Positions 1 to 5,324 of a stretch of DNA of 5,324 nucleotides are shown one piece after another. Below the pieces are notes generated by a model. The model had not been told where the DNA came from, did not search any database, and worked only from the letters and a program-made list of their open reading frames with translations. Made by a program: the position numbers and the translations under genes. Every line of letters begins with the position of its first letter. The stretch's first letter is position 1. The stretch is from Atopobium sp. (GTDB taxonomy: Bacteria; Actinomycetota; Coriobacteriia; Coriobacteriales; Atopobiaceae). The stretch covers positions 1 to 5,324 of the forward strand of contig JAHACE010000035.1 of assembly GCA_018376005.1 (NCBI GenBank), given 5' to 3'.

Positions 1-647
1 GTGCACTCGTCAGCAGAAGACATAATCTCTTTAAGCTTGTGAGTAATAACAATGATGGTTTTACCTTTGCTTACCAGGTCATGCATGATCTGAATAAGCT
101 TCTCAATCTCCTGCGGCGTAAGAACAGCCGTAGGCTCATCAAGAATCAGCGTATCAGCACCGCGATACAGAGCCTTCAAAATCTCAACACGCTGCTGCAT
201 ACCAACAGAAATGTCTTCAATCTTGGCGTCAGGGTCTACGTCAAAGCCGTATTCCTCAACAATCTCCAGGACCTTCTCGCGAGCTCGCTTTGGATCAAGG
301 ACGCCACCAGCCTTGGTGACCTCGTTGCCCAAAACAATATTTTCTGTAACAGTAAAGTTCTCGACCAGCATAAAGTGCTGGTGAACCATACCAATACCGT
401 GAGCGATAGCATCGGTTGGGCCAGAAATGGATACACGCTCTCCGTTGAGGTAAACCTCGCCCTCATCAGCAGAATACAGGCCATACAGTACGTTCATAAG
501 CGTACTTTTACCTGCGCCGTTCTCTCCTAAAATGGCGTGGACAGTTTGCTTGCGCACGTTAAGGTCTACGGCGTCAAGAGCTTTAAACGATCCAAAAACT
601 TTGGTAATGCCATGCATCTGAACAGCGTAATCCGAACTGACTTCCAC
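1..647 (-). CDS. ABC transporter ATP-binding protein of a BMP-type nucleoside/sugar importer (N-terminal ATPase domain, 3' end outside window)
   Basis: This is the energising subunit of an importer; it hydrolyses ATP at the inner face of the membrane. The 215 visible residues form one nearly complete nucleotide-binding domain: Walker A GENGAGKST at 41-49, Q-loop in MVHQHFMLVENFTV with Gln90, the signature segment ISVGMQQ at 146-152, Walker B LILDEP at 167-172 with catalytic Glu171, and switch His203 in ITHKLKE. The VHQHFMLV and SVGMQQRVEILKALYRGA wording is typical of the tandem-ATPase proteins (about 500 residues; YufO/NupA/RnsB-like) that work with BMP lipoproteins, so a second ATPase domain is expected beyond the left edge. 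The start is GTG at 647, chosen because AAGGAGG lies six bases upstream; an internal ATG at codon 11 has no such site. It follows the binding-protein gene in the same direction after 147 bp. The substrate is inferred from context. Confidence 0.95.
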   Translation of the reverse strand, partial: MEVSSDYAVQMHGITKVFGSFKALDAVDLNVRKQTVHAILGENGAGKSTLMNVLYGLYSADEGEVYLNGERVSISGPTDAIAHGIGMVHQHFMLVENFTVTENIVLGNEVTKAGGVLDPKRAREKVLEIVEEYGFDVDPDAKIEDISVGMQQRVEILKALYRGADTLILDEPTAVLTPQEIEKLIQIMHDLVSKGKTIIVITHKLKEIMSSADEC

Positions 648-653
648 GAGCCA

Positions 654-660
654 CCTCCTT
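654..660 (-). promoter_or_regulatory. Ribosome binding site of the ABC ATPase gene
   Basis: On the minus strand the sequence reads AAGGAGG, six bases before a GTG. This strong site decides in favour of the GTG start at 647 over the ATG ten codons further in. Confidence 0.85.
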
Positions 661-675
661 TACACACTTGCGAGA

Positions 676-705
676 GGTGAGGAGTGCCAAGAAGCACCCC
701 TCACC
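676..705 (-). other. Intergenic hairpin between the lipoprotein and ATPase genes
   Basis: Arms at 676-687 and 694-705 pair over 12 bp with a six-base loop. In the minus-strand transcript the stem is GGUGAGGGGUGC against GCACUCCUCACC, all pairs canonical except one G-U; on the plus strand that position is an A/C mismatch, so the structure suits the minus-strand RNA. It lies 89 bases after the lipoprotein stop and 28 bases before the ATPase start. What follows the stem is UCUCGCAAG, not a run of U, so it is a poor intrinsic terminator. Inferred role: a 3' stabiliser or partial terminator that keeps the binding protein at higher level than the ATPase, as is common in ABC operons. Confidence 0.7.
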
Positions 706-794
706 AGCAAATCCAAACTCATCAACCTCTTGGGCCTGTCAGACGGCAAAACCATCTAGCGAGAAACCCTAAGGCTTAGAAACTAAGTCAGAGC

Positions 795-1871
795 TTAGCT
801 CAAAGACTTGACGTACTTGTCCAGGTCGTCCTTGCTTGCAGGAGGAACAACGGAGCCAGCCTTGATCTTGTCGAGAAGGTCAGTAGCTGCCTTGTAGGTG
901 TCCTCACCCATGAGGTGGTGATCCTCAGCAATTCCGACAGCGTCCTCGGAAGCGCCCAGGGAAACAGTAGTGCCACCCTTCTGGCCGTCCTTCAGGATCT
1001 TCTCGGAAATCTCAACGATAGCAACGTTAACGCGCTTAAGAGCAGAGGTCAGGACGTTCTCTGGAGCAAGATATGCCTGGTCACGATCAACGCCGATAGC
1101 AAGCTTATTTGCGTCCTTAGCTGCCTCAATAACGCCGGTTCCTACGCCGCCTGCAGCGTGGAAGACAACGTCGCAACCATCGGAGTACATGGAGTTAGCA
1201 ATAGCCTTACCCTTTGCAGCATCGGAGAAGGACTCTGCGTACTGTGCAGAAACCTCAACGTTGGTGCCCTTTTCCTTGTTTGCATAAGCAACGCCGCCGC
1301 GGTAACCATACTCAAACTGGTCGATAAGTGCGGAAGAAATGCCGCCAACAAAGCCAACCTTGCCAGTCTTTGTGGTGCGAGCAGCAATGTAGCCAACAAC
1401 AAAGGAAGGCTCCTGAGCACGGAACATAACGCCGGTGAAGTTGGAAACCTCAGACTCGTTGCCGTTGTCAATGATGGCAAACTGGGTGTTTGGATTGTCC
1501 TTAGCAGCCTTAAGGGTTGCGTCTGCCATAGCAAAGCCAACGCCCCAAACAAGGTCGGACTCTGCGTCAACAGCCTTATCAAGGTTGGTTGCATAATCGG
1601 AATCCTGCTTGGACTCAAGGTAGCTGACATCCCAGCCGTTCTTGTCCTTAAGCTCGGTCATACCCTCCCAAGCGGACTGGTTAAAGGACTGGTCGTTAAC
1701 ACCACCAGTATCGGTAACCATGGTGAGCTTCTTTTTCTTCTCACCTGATGCCTTCTGGCCGCCGTCGTCCTTCTTGGGGTTGTTGCAGCCTGCAAGACCT
1801 GCGAGTGCTGCAAATGCGCCAGCGCCGGTTGCGCCGGTCACAAAACTACGACGAGAAACGTTCTTGTTCAT
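795..1871 (-). CDS. BMP/PnrA-family nucleoside-binding lipoprotein of an ABC importer
   Basis: This is an extracytoplasmic substrate-binding protein that delivers ligand to the ABC importer encoded downstream. Of its 358 residues, the N-terminus carries a twin-arginine motif (SRRSFVT, Arg7-Arg8), an Ala/Gly-rich hydrophobic stretch, and a lipobox LAGC ending at Cys29, so it should be exported folded by Tat and lipid-anchored. A Lys/Asp/Gly-rich linker (30-48) follows. The family hallmark DTGGVNDQSFNQSAWEG spans 54-70. AAGGVGTGVIEAAK is in the middle, and GVDRDQAYLAPENVLTSALKRV (from 260) contains the conserved Asp and Lys279; in characterised relatives these regions contact the ribose of purine nucleosides. 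The ATG at 1871 has AAGGAG eight bases upstream. It is followed by its ATPase gene and preceded by deoD, which supports a nucleoside ligand, although some relatives bind other ligands (autoinducer-2, simple sugars). Length is normal for the family. Confidence 0.93.
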   Translation of the reverse strand: MNKNVSRRSFVTGATGAGAFAALAGLAGCNNPKKDDGGQKASGEKKKKLTMVTDTGGVNDQSFNQSAWEGMTELKDKNGWDVSYLESKQDSDYATNLDKAVDAESDLVWGVGFAMADATLKAAKDNPNTQFAIIDNGNESEVSNFTGVMFRAQEPSFVVGYIAARTTKTGKVGFVGGISSALIDQFEYGYRGGVAYANKEKGTNVEVSAQYAESFSDAAKGKAIANSMYSDGCDVVFHAAGGVGTGVIEAAKDANKLAIGVDRDQAYLAPENVLTSALKRVNVAIVEISEKILKDGQKGGTTVSLGASEDAVGIAEDHHLMGEDTYKAATDLLDKIKAGSVVPPASKDDLDKYVKSLS

Positions 1872-2034
1872 TCCGTGCTCTCCTTACCTCATGTGGCGGG
1901 AACGTCCAGCTTTAGTGCTGGATCTTTATGAGAAGTTGACCAAACTCCCCTAACTTAAGCGGAAAATCCGCATGGTTCCAAAACAAGCAGCAATGGCAAA
2001 CTGCCTATCTGCGATGCTTTACACAACAAGTGCC
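1872..2034 (-). other. Spacer between deoD and the lipoprotein gene, no clear terminator or promoter
   Basis: These 163 bases separate two genes pointing the same way. In minus-strand sense I see a 5-bp stem (GCGGA, loop UUU, UCCGC; 1959-1971) followed by UUAAGUU, too weak to call a terminator, and a 6-bp hairpin (TCCAGC/GCTGGA, 1905-1922) in the leader of the lipoprotein gene. A possible promoter TTGGAA, 17 bases, TTAAGT overlaps the first stem but matches consensus poorly. Read-through from deoB-deoD is therefore plausible, and a separate promoter cannot be excluded. Confidence 0.4.
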
Positions 2035-2745
2035 TTAAGCAACAACAGAAAGAGCAACCTCCATCATCTGCGTGAAACTAGTCTGACGCTCTTCAGCAGT
2101 AAGTGCTTCTCCTGTAAGAGGCAAATCAGAGATAGTTAGCAGCGTAAGCGCATGCTTATGAGCGTGCATGGCGTTGAGATACAGGGCTGCCGACTCCATC
2201 TCAACGGCAAGAACATCCATGCTTGCCCATTTGGTAAGCGAGTTGTCTACGGTATAGAACACGTCGCTTGCCAGAATATTACCAACGCGAACGGGATAAC
2301 CCAGCTTTTCTGCACCAGCAACAGCCTTGCTCAACAGACCAAAGTCTGCGGTAGGTGCAATGGTTCCAGGCATTCCGTACTGTGATGGATAATTAGAATC
2401 AGTGCTGGAAGACATGCCAATAACAATGTCTCTAAGCTTTACCTCAGGAGCAAGGCCGCCAGCGCTACCAATGCGGAGAATATTGTCAACTCCGTAGAAA
2501 TTAAAGAGCTCGTAAGAATAAATACCAATGGAAGGCATACCCATACCAGAACCCATAACGGAGACTGGCTGTCCCTTGTAGGTGCCGGTGTAGCCAAACA
2601 TGTTGCGAACGGTGTTGAACTGCTCAACGTTCTCCAAATACGTGTCTGCAAGAAGCTTTGCGCGCAGAGGATCTCCTGGCATCAGGACAGTCTTAGCAAT
2701 CTGGCCCTCAACAGCAGCGTTATGAGGAGTTGGGGTAGTAGCCAT
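2035..2745 (-). CDS. deoD: Purine nucleoside phosphorylase, DeoD (hexameric, trimer-of-dimers) type
   Basis: This cytoplasmic enzyme splits purine (deoxy)ribonucleosides with phosphate, giving the free base and (deoxy)ribose 1-phosphate. The 236 residues match the E. coli enzyme in length and layout. Visible are MPGDPLRAK (22-30; phosphate-binding Gly24 and Arg28), [11 protein letters not shown] (Arg47, reaching into the neighbouring subunit's site), the phosphate-binding RIGSAGG (91-97), VEMESAALY (181-189; ribose-binding Met183 and Glu184) and TISD (204-207), whose Asp207 corresponds to catalytic Asp204 of E. coli. Arg220 in EERQTSF corresponds to the helper Arg217. The active site looks complete. 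Its ATG shares one base with the deoB stop (TAATG) and has AAGGAG five bases upstream, so the two genes are probably translationally coupled. The product is the direct substrate of DeoB. Family assignment is very secure; preference for adenosine, inosine or guanosine cannot be read from sequence. Confidence 0.97.
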   Translation of the reverse strand: MATTPTPHNAAVEGQIAKTVLMPGDPLRAKLLADTYLENVEQFNTVRNMFGYTGTYKGQPVSVMGSGMGMPSIGIYSYELFNFYGVDNILRIGSAGGLAPEVKLRDIVIGMSSSTDSNYPSQYGMPGTIAPTADFGLLSKAVAGAEKLGYPVRVGNILASDVFYTVDNSLTKWASMDVLAVEMESAALYLNAMHAHKHALTLLTISDLPLTGEALTAEERQTSFTQMMEVALSVVA

Positions 2746-3935
2746 TAGTTCTCCTTAAGAATCTCTGACAGGTGAGAAGTTCCAACACCAAGTTGCTCAA
2801 CGCCAAAATAATCAAGGATTGTCTCGGCCATATCGGCAAATGTGGCGGTTGTACCAAGGTTGGTGTTTGGCTTGACCTTTGGACCCGTGATAAGCAGTGG
2901 CACGTACTCACGAGAGTGATCAGTAGATGGTGTTACCGGGTCACAGCCATGATCTGCGGTGATAATGAACAGGTCATCCTCACGAAGGCCCTCAATAATT
3001 TGAGGAATGCGCTCGTCAAAATAAGAAAGAGCGTTGGAGTATCCCACAGGATCATTGCGGTGACCGTAAATCATGTCGGTATCAACAAGGTTGGTGAAGC
3101 ACAGACCGTTGAAGTCTTTGCTGGTAGCCTCAATAGTTTTCTGAATTCCGTCTGCATTGCAGGTAGTGAACTCAAACTCAGTCATGCCACGGTGAGCAAA
3201 GATGTCATAAATCTTGCCAATAGAAAGAACGTAAAAGCCTTTCTCTTTAAGGCGATCAAGCATAGTTGGACCCGTTGGCTCAAGCGAGAAATCATGACGG
3301 CGAGAAGTGCGCTGATATGGCCACTCTCCCTCAAAAGGACGAGCAATAACGCGAGCAACACCGTGCTCACCCTGAAGAATCTCGCGCGCAATGCGGCAAT
3401 ATTCATAGAGTTTCTCGGGACTTACCACGTCCTCATGAGCAGCAATCTGGAAAACAGAATCTGCTGAGGTATAGACAATCAGAGCGCCAGTCTCTACGTG
3501 CTCTTTACCAAAGTCTCTAATAACATCGGTTCCGGAGTAAGGTTTGTTGCAGAGAACCTTGCGGCCCGTCTTCTGCTCAAACTCCTCAATGACCTCCTGT
3601 GGAAAACCATCAGGATAGGTTGGGAACTTCTTTGGAGAAATGACGCCTGCCATCTCCCAGTGACCAACCGTAGTATCTTTACCAGCGGATTTCTCCTGCA
3701 TGCGAGCGTATGCGCCCTCAGGAGACTCAATTGGCTTCAGATCAACGTCGTACACAGTATCAAGCGCTCCATCGATATTAAGAAGGCCCAACTTGGTCAT
3801 ATTTGGAATATTGAGAACACCACTTGTTGCACAGGCACAAAGGGTATTACTACCCTCGTCTCCGTATGCCGCCGCATCAGGCTCTTCGCCGATGCCAAAA
3901 CTATCAAGAACAACTACAAAAACACGTTTAGGCAT
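2745..3935 (-). CDS. deoB: Phosphopentomutase
   Basis: This cytoplasmic, Mn-dependent enzyme of the alkaline-phosphatase superfamily interconverts (deoxy)ribose 1-phosphate and 5-phosphate, linking nucleoside breakdown to the pentose phosphate pathway. With the start at 3935 it has 396 residues, close to the 394 of Bacillus. Key residues are present: metal-binding Asp11 in [15 protein letters not shown]; Thr88 in [13 protein letters not shown], equivalent to the phosphorylated Thr85 of B. cereus; the Asp and His of [11 protein letters not shown] (about 287 and 292); and ADHG (Asp328, His329) with His340 in [11 protein letters not shown]. The cap region includes [14 protein letters not shown] and [10 protein letters not shown]. 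An in-frame ATG 17 codons earlier is rejected: the extension (MRMYRAQMLVSGVLGGS) is not family-like, whereas AGGAGG sits four bases before the chosen ATG. It is the first minus-strand gene after the divergent region and overlaps deoD by one base. Confidence 0.97.
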   Translation of the reverse strand: MPKRVFVVVLDSFGIGEEPDAAAYGDEGSNTLCACATSGVLNIPNMTKLGLLNIDGALDTVYDVDLKPIESPEGAYARMQEKSAGKDTTVGHWEMAGVISPKKFPTYPDGFPQEVIEEFEQKTGRKVLCNKPYSGTDVIRDFGKEHVETGALIVYTSADSVFQIAAHEDVVSPEKLYEYCRIAREILQGEHGVARVIARPFEGEWPYQRTSRRHDFSLEPTGPTMLDRLKEKGFYVLSIGKIYDIFAHRGMTEFEFTTCNADGIQKTIEATSKDFNGLCFTNLVDTDMIYGHRNDPVGYSNALSYFDERIPQIIEGLREDDLFIITADHGCDPVTPSTDHSREYVPLLITGPKVKPNTNLGTTATFADMAETILDYFGVEQLGVGTSHLSEILKEN

Positions 3936-3938
3936 ACT

Positions 3939-3945
3939 ACCTCCT
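3939..3945 (-). promoter_or_regulatory. Ribosome binding site that fixes the deoB start
   Basis: The minus strand reads AGGAGGT just before the ATG at 3935, with four bases between AGGAGG and the start codon. It supports [11 protein letters not shown] as the true N-terminus and not the longer reading frame that begins at 3986. Confidence 0.85.
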
Positions 3946-4021
3946 AAAACGCCCGAAACAAGCATTTGCGCACGATACATACGCAAGCTAACTTATGTGG
4001 ACGAGTCATTACTATTCATTA

Positions 4022-4057
4022 AATATATTATTACAGTTGCATAACGCCGACGCCCAA
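4022..4057 (-). promoter_or_regulatory. Possible deoB promoter region (weak)
   Basis: In minus-strand sense, TTGGGC (4057-4052) is followed after 18 bases by the AT block that begins TAATAA and continues TATATT. TATATT (4027-4022) matches the -10 consensus at five of six bases but has no good -35 at proper distance, whereas TTGGGC is well spaced only for the poorer TAATAA. Position within the divergent gap is reasonable, about 90 bases before the deoB start. The exact elements are uncertain. Confidence 0.3.
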
Positions 4058-4080
4058 TTTAGAGAGATTTTCACGATACA

Positions 4081-4113
4081 ACCGTTTGCAGATACTAAAA
4101 TTCTGTAAACGGT
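4081..4113. repeat. 11-bp inverted repeat, possible operator or hairpin
   Basis: ACCGTTTGCAG (4081-4091) and CTGTAAACGGT (4103-4113) are complementary except for one position, with an 11-base AT-rich spacer. Arm centres are 22 bp apart, about two helical turns, as expected for a dimeric regulator on one face of the DNA. In plus-strand RNA the odd position would be a G-U pair. No U run follows, so it is not a terminator. It lies just upstream of the candidate deoB promoter, which makes a deo-type regulator site the likeliest reading. Confidence 0.55.
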
Positions 4114-4192
4114 ACGCAGCAAATGCTTAGAAAAATCAAGCAGGTAAAACCAATGTCGCGAGAAAATCCTTGTGCTCACCTAGGAAAAATTT

Positions 4193-4204
4193 AATGAATT
4201 CATT
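4193..4204. repeat. 12-bp perfect palindrome
   Basis: AATGAATTCATT reads the same on both strands. It lies mid-way in the divergent region and matches neither the upstream inverted repeat nor the psuK-proximal dyads. It could be a binding site, but a short palindrome in AT-rich DNA can arise by chance. Confidence 0.35.
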
Positions 4205-4250
4205 CTTTACAGACTCTAGCTGCTGTCTTATCGTTGTCCAAAGCAAGATT

Positions 4251-4310
4251 TAAGCACTAGCTTAAATAAGATAAGCACCTGTTTAGAAGTTTTATATAAG
4301 CACCTGTTTA
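4251..4310. promoter_or_regulatory. Array of three 14-bp dyad operators upstream of psuK
   Basis: Three copies of a TAAGC-N4-GYTTA dyad occur: TAAGCACTAGCTTA at 4251-4264 (perfect dyad, extending to 8-bp arms at 4248-4267), and TAAGCACCTGTTTA at 4272-4285 and 4297-4310 (one mismatch in the dyad). The last two copies are identical over 16 bp (ATAAGCACCTGTTTAG, 4271-4286 and 4296-4311). Start-to-start distances are 21 and 25 bp, near two helical turns. The third copy overlaps the best psuK -10 element and the second covers its -35 position, an arrangement expected of a repressor or a promoter-proximal activator. The winged helix-turn-helix on PsuK is the obvious candidate binder, by inference. 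Confidence 0.7.
4295..4300 (+). promoter_or_regulatory. Candidate -10 element of the psuK promoter
   Basis: TATAAG matches the -10 consensus at five of six bases and would start transcription near 4307, giving a leader of about 37 bases. The -35 position 17 bp upstream (TAAGCA) is poor and falls inside a dyad, so the promoter may need, or be blocked by, a bound regulator. An alternative, TTGTCC (4234-4239) with TAGCTT 18 bases on, is weaker at -10. Confidence 0.4.
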
Positions 4311-4343
4311 GTCGGATTCTATTTTTTGCTGCTAGGAGGTCTG

Positions 4344-5324
4344 ATGCTCACCAATCGAGAACAGATGATTTTCAACTGGATTAAAGAGCAGCCTTCCATT
4401 ACTCAGAAGGAAATTGCAGAGCGAGCAGGTATCTCGCGTTCTTCTGTTTCGGTTCACATCTCCAACCTTACCGCAAAGGGCGCAATTTTGGGCCGCCGCT
4501 ACATTTTGAGCGAGCGTCCCTACTTTATTGTGATTGGCGCTGCCAATATGGATATTGCTGGCCGCCCAGACACTTCCCTTGTGGCGGGAGATTCAAACCC
4601 TGGTAAGGTCACCATGTCCTTTGGTGGCGTTGGCAGAAATGTTGCCCACAACCTGGCCCTTCTCGACAGCGACGTTCGTCTGCTCACTGCTTTTGGCGAG
4701 GACTATCGTGCGCGCGAGCTCAAAGAGGGCTGCCTGGACTGCGGTATTGACATCGACGCTTCTATTACCGTGCCGGGCGCTTCCACTTCTACCTACCTCT
4801 TTATCATGGACGAGCACGGTGAGATGCAGGAAGCCATCAATGACATGCAGATTTACGAGTATGTCACCCCTGAGCGCATCGAGGAGCGCCTGGATGTTAT
4901 CCAGCACGCCGCAGCTTGCGTGATTGATACTAACCTGCCTCAGCAGACCATCGAGTTCATTGCCAAGAACGTGACCTGCCCCATCTTCTGCGATCCCGTT
5001 TCTTCCATCAAGGCACAGAAGCTCAAGAAGGTTCTGGGCAAGATTCACACACTCAAGCCAAATCGCCTTGAGGCCGAGATGCTCTCGGGCATCAAGATCA
5101 CCGACGATACCTCCCTTGAAGCCGCAGCTCACGAGCTACTTGCAACAGGCCTCAAGCGCGTGTTTATCTCTCTTGGCGAGAAGGGCCTTCTTTGCGCTGA
5201 TCACGAGAAGACCGTCCATTTGCCACTGCTTCCTGCAAAGCTAGTCAACATGACAGGCGCAGGAGATGCCATGATGGCGGGAGTTACCTGGGCGTACACT
5301 CAGGGCATGACGCTTGAGCAAACC
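4344..5324 (+). CDS. psuK: Pseudouridine kinase (PfkB/ribokinase family) with N-terminal winged helix-turn-helix; 3' end outside window
   Basis: This enzyme phosphorylates pseudouridine with ATP to pseudouridine 5'-phosphate in the cytoplasm, the first step of pseudouridine breakdown. The 327 visible residues start with a winged helix-turn-helix (about 1-56; recognition helix around SRSSVSVHISNL, 31-42) followed by a PfkB kinase from about residue 60. The wording follows E. coli PsuK as I recall it: GAANMDIAG (65-73), DSNPGK (83-88), GGVGRNVAHNLALL (94-107), GEMQEAINDMQI, IHTLKPNRLEAEMLSGI, and the anion-hole/catalytic TGAGDAMMAG (304-313) with Asp308 as the base. Roughly 40 C-terminal residues are missing. 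ATG at 4344 has AGGAGG four bases upstream. E. coli PsuK lacks the DNA-binding part, but such fusions are known in other bacteria. psuG is the expected next gene. A different nucleoside or sugar kinase activity is possible but less likely. Confidence 0.92.
   Translation, partial: MLTNREQMIFNWIKEQPSITQKEIAERAGISRSSVSVHISNLTAKGAILGRRYILSERPYFIVIGAANMDIAGRPDTSLVAGDSNPGKVTMSFGGVGRNVAHNLALLDSDVRLLTAFGEDYRARELKEGCLDCGIDIDASITVPGASTSTYLFIMDEHGEMQEAINDMQIYEYVTPERIEERLDVIQHAAACVIDTNLPQQTIEFIAKNVTCPIFCDPVSSIKAQKLKKVLGKIHTLKPNRLEAEMLSGIKITDDTSLEAAAHELLATGLKRVFISLGEKGLLCADHEKTVHLPLLPAKLVNMTGAGDAMMAGVTWAYTQGMTLEQT

Larger units (their letters stand above)
3936..4343. other. AT-rich divergent intergenic region between deoB and psuK
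   Basis: This 408-bp stretch has no convincing gene and is clearly more AT-rich than its flanks. It should hold the outward promoters for deoB (left) and psuK (right). From left to right it contains the deoB ribosome binding site, the repeated word CACGATACA (3971-3979 and 4072-4080), an AT-rich block at 4019-4033 that may be the deoB -10 region, an 11-bp inverted repeat (4081-4113), a 12-bp perfect palindrome (4193-4204), three 14-bp dyads (4251-4310), a candidate psuK -10 (4295-4300) and the psuK ribosome binding site AGGAGG (4334-4339). No riboswitch-like fold was recognised. Confidence 0.8.

Noticed and set aside
39..530. Plus-strand open frame (163 codons) opposite the ABC ATPase
   Set aside because: The minus strand carries Walker A, signature, Walker B and switch His in the right order; the opposite frame is not protein-like.
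676..705. Intergenic hairpin as an intrinsic terminator
   Set aside because: No U-run follows the stem in the transcribed direction, and the next operon gene starts 28 bases later with a strong ribosome binding site.
915..1748. Long plus-strand open frame (277 codons) opposite the lipoprotein gene
   Set aside because: The minus-strand gene has clear BMP family motifs, a signal peptide and a ribosome binding site; the antisense frame has no recognisable domain and is a by-product of codon composition.
2772..3467. Plus-strand open frame (231 codons) opposite deoB
   Set aside because: It lies wholly inside a well-conserved phosphopentomutase gene and encodes nothing recognisable.
3936..3986. 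Longer deoB start adding 17 residues
   Set aside because: The extension includes the ribosome binding site of the inner ATG and does not resemble the start of other phosphopentomutases.
4153..4194. 13-residue frame in the psuK upstream region as a leader peptide
   Set aside because: It has only a weak AGG upstream, no repeated codons suggesting attenuation, and lies upstream of the likely psuK transcription start.
4271..4311. Direct repeats as the start of a CRISPR array
   Set aside because: The exact repeat is only 16 bp with a 9-bp gap and two copies; the dyad form and promoter position fit operators far better.
4593..5132. Minus-strand open frame (179 codons) opposite psuK
   Set aside because: It is a shadow of the kinase reading frame, which shows conserved motifs throughout.

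Overview
The window reads as a chromosomal nucleoside-salvage region from a mid-GC bacterium with strong AGGAGG-type ribosome binding sites. The protein sequences, the twin-arginine lipoprotein signal and the moderate base composition suggest a member of the Coriobacteriia (Atopobium/Lancefieldella/Olsenella-like). This placement is a judgement from sequence style, not a database match. Nothing looks like a mobile element, RNA gene or CRISPR array.

Layout. Four genes lie on the minus strand, in transcription order from right to left: deoB (phosphopentomutase, 3935-2745), deoD (purine nucleoside phosphorylase, 2745-2035, overlapping deoB by one base), a BMP/PnrA-family substrate-binding lipoprotein (1871-795), and the first ATPase domain of its ABC transporter (647-1, cut by the window edge). 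A 12-bp hairpin lies between the lipoprotein and the ATPase. Facing away from deoB, across an AT-rich 408-bp divergent region (3936-4343), is psuK on the plus strand (4344-5324, cut by the window edge). It encodes a pseudouridine kinase with an N-terminal winged helix-turn-helix.

How the genes fit together. The ABC system probably brings nucleosides in. DeoD splits purine nucleosides to base plus (deoxy)ribose 1-phosphate, and DeoB converts that to the 5-phosphate. On the other side, PsuK phosphorylates pseudouridine, which in known pathways PsuG then cleaves to uracil and ribose 5-phosphate. Both arms therefore end at ribose 5-phosphate. psuG is not in the window and is only predicted beyond the right edge.

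The most notable signal is in the divergent region: three copies of a 14-bp dyad, consensus TAAGCACYWGYTTA (two identical), placed 21 and 25 bp apart just before psuK and overlapping its best -10 element. Together with the DNA-binding domain on PsuK itself, this suggests an autoregulated kinase. A second, unrelated 11-bp inverted repeat lies nearer the deoB side.
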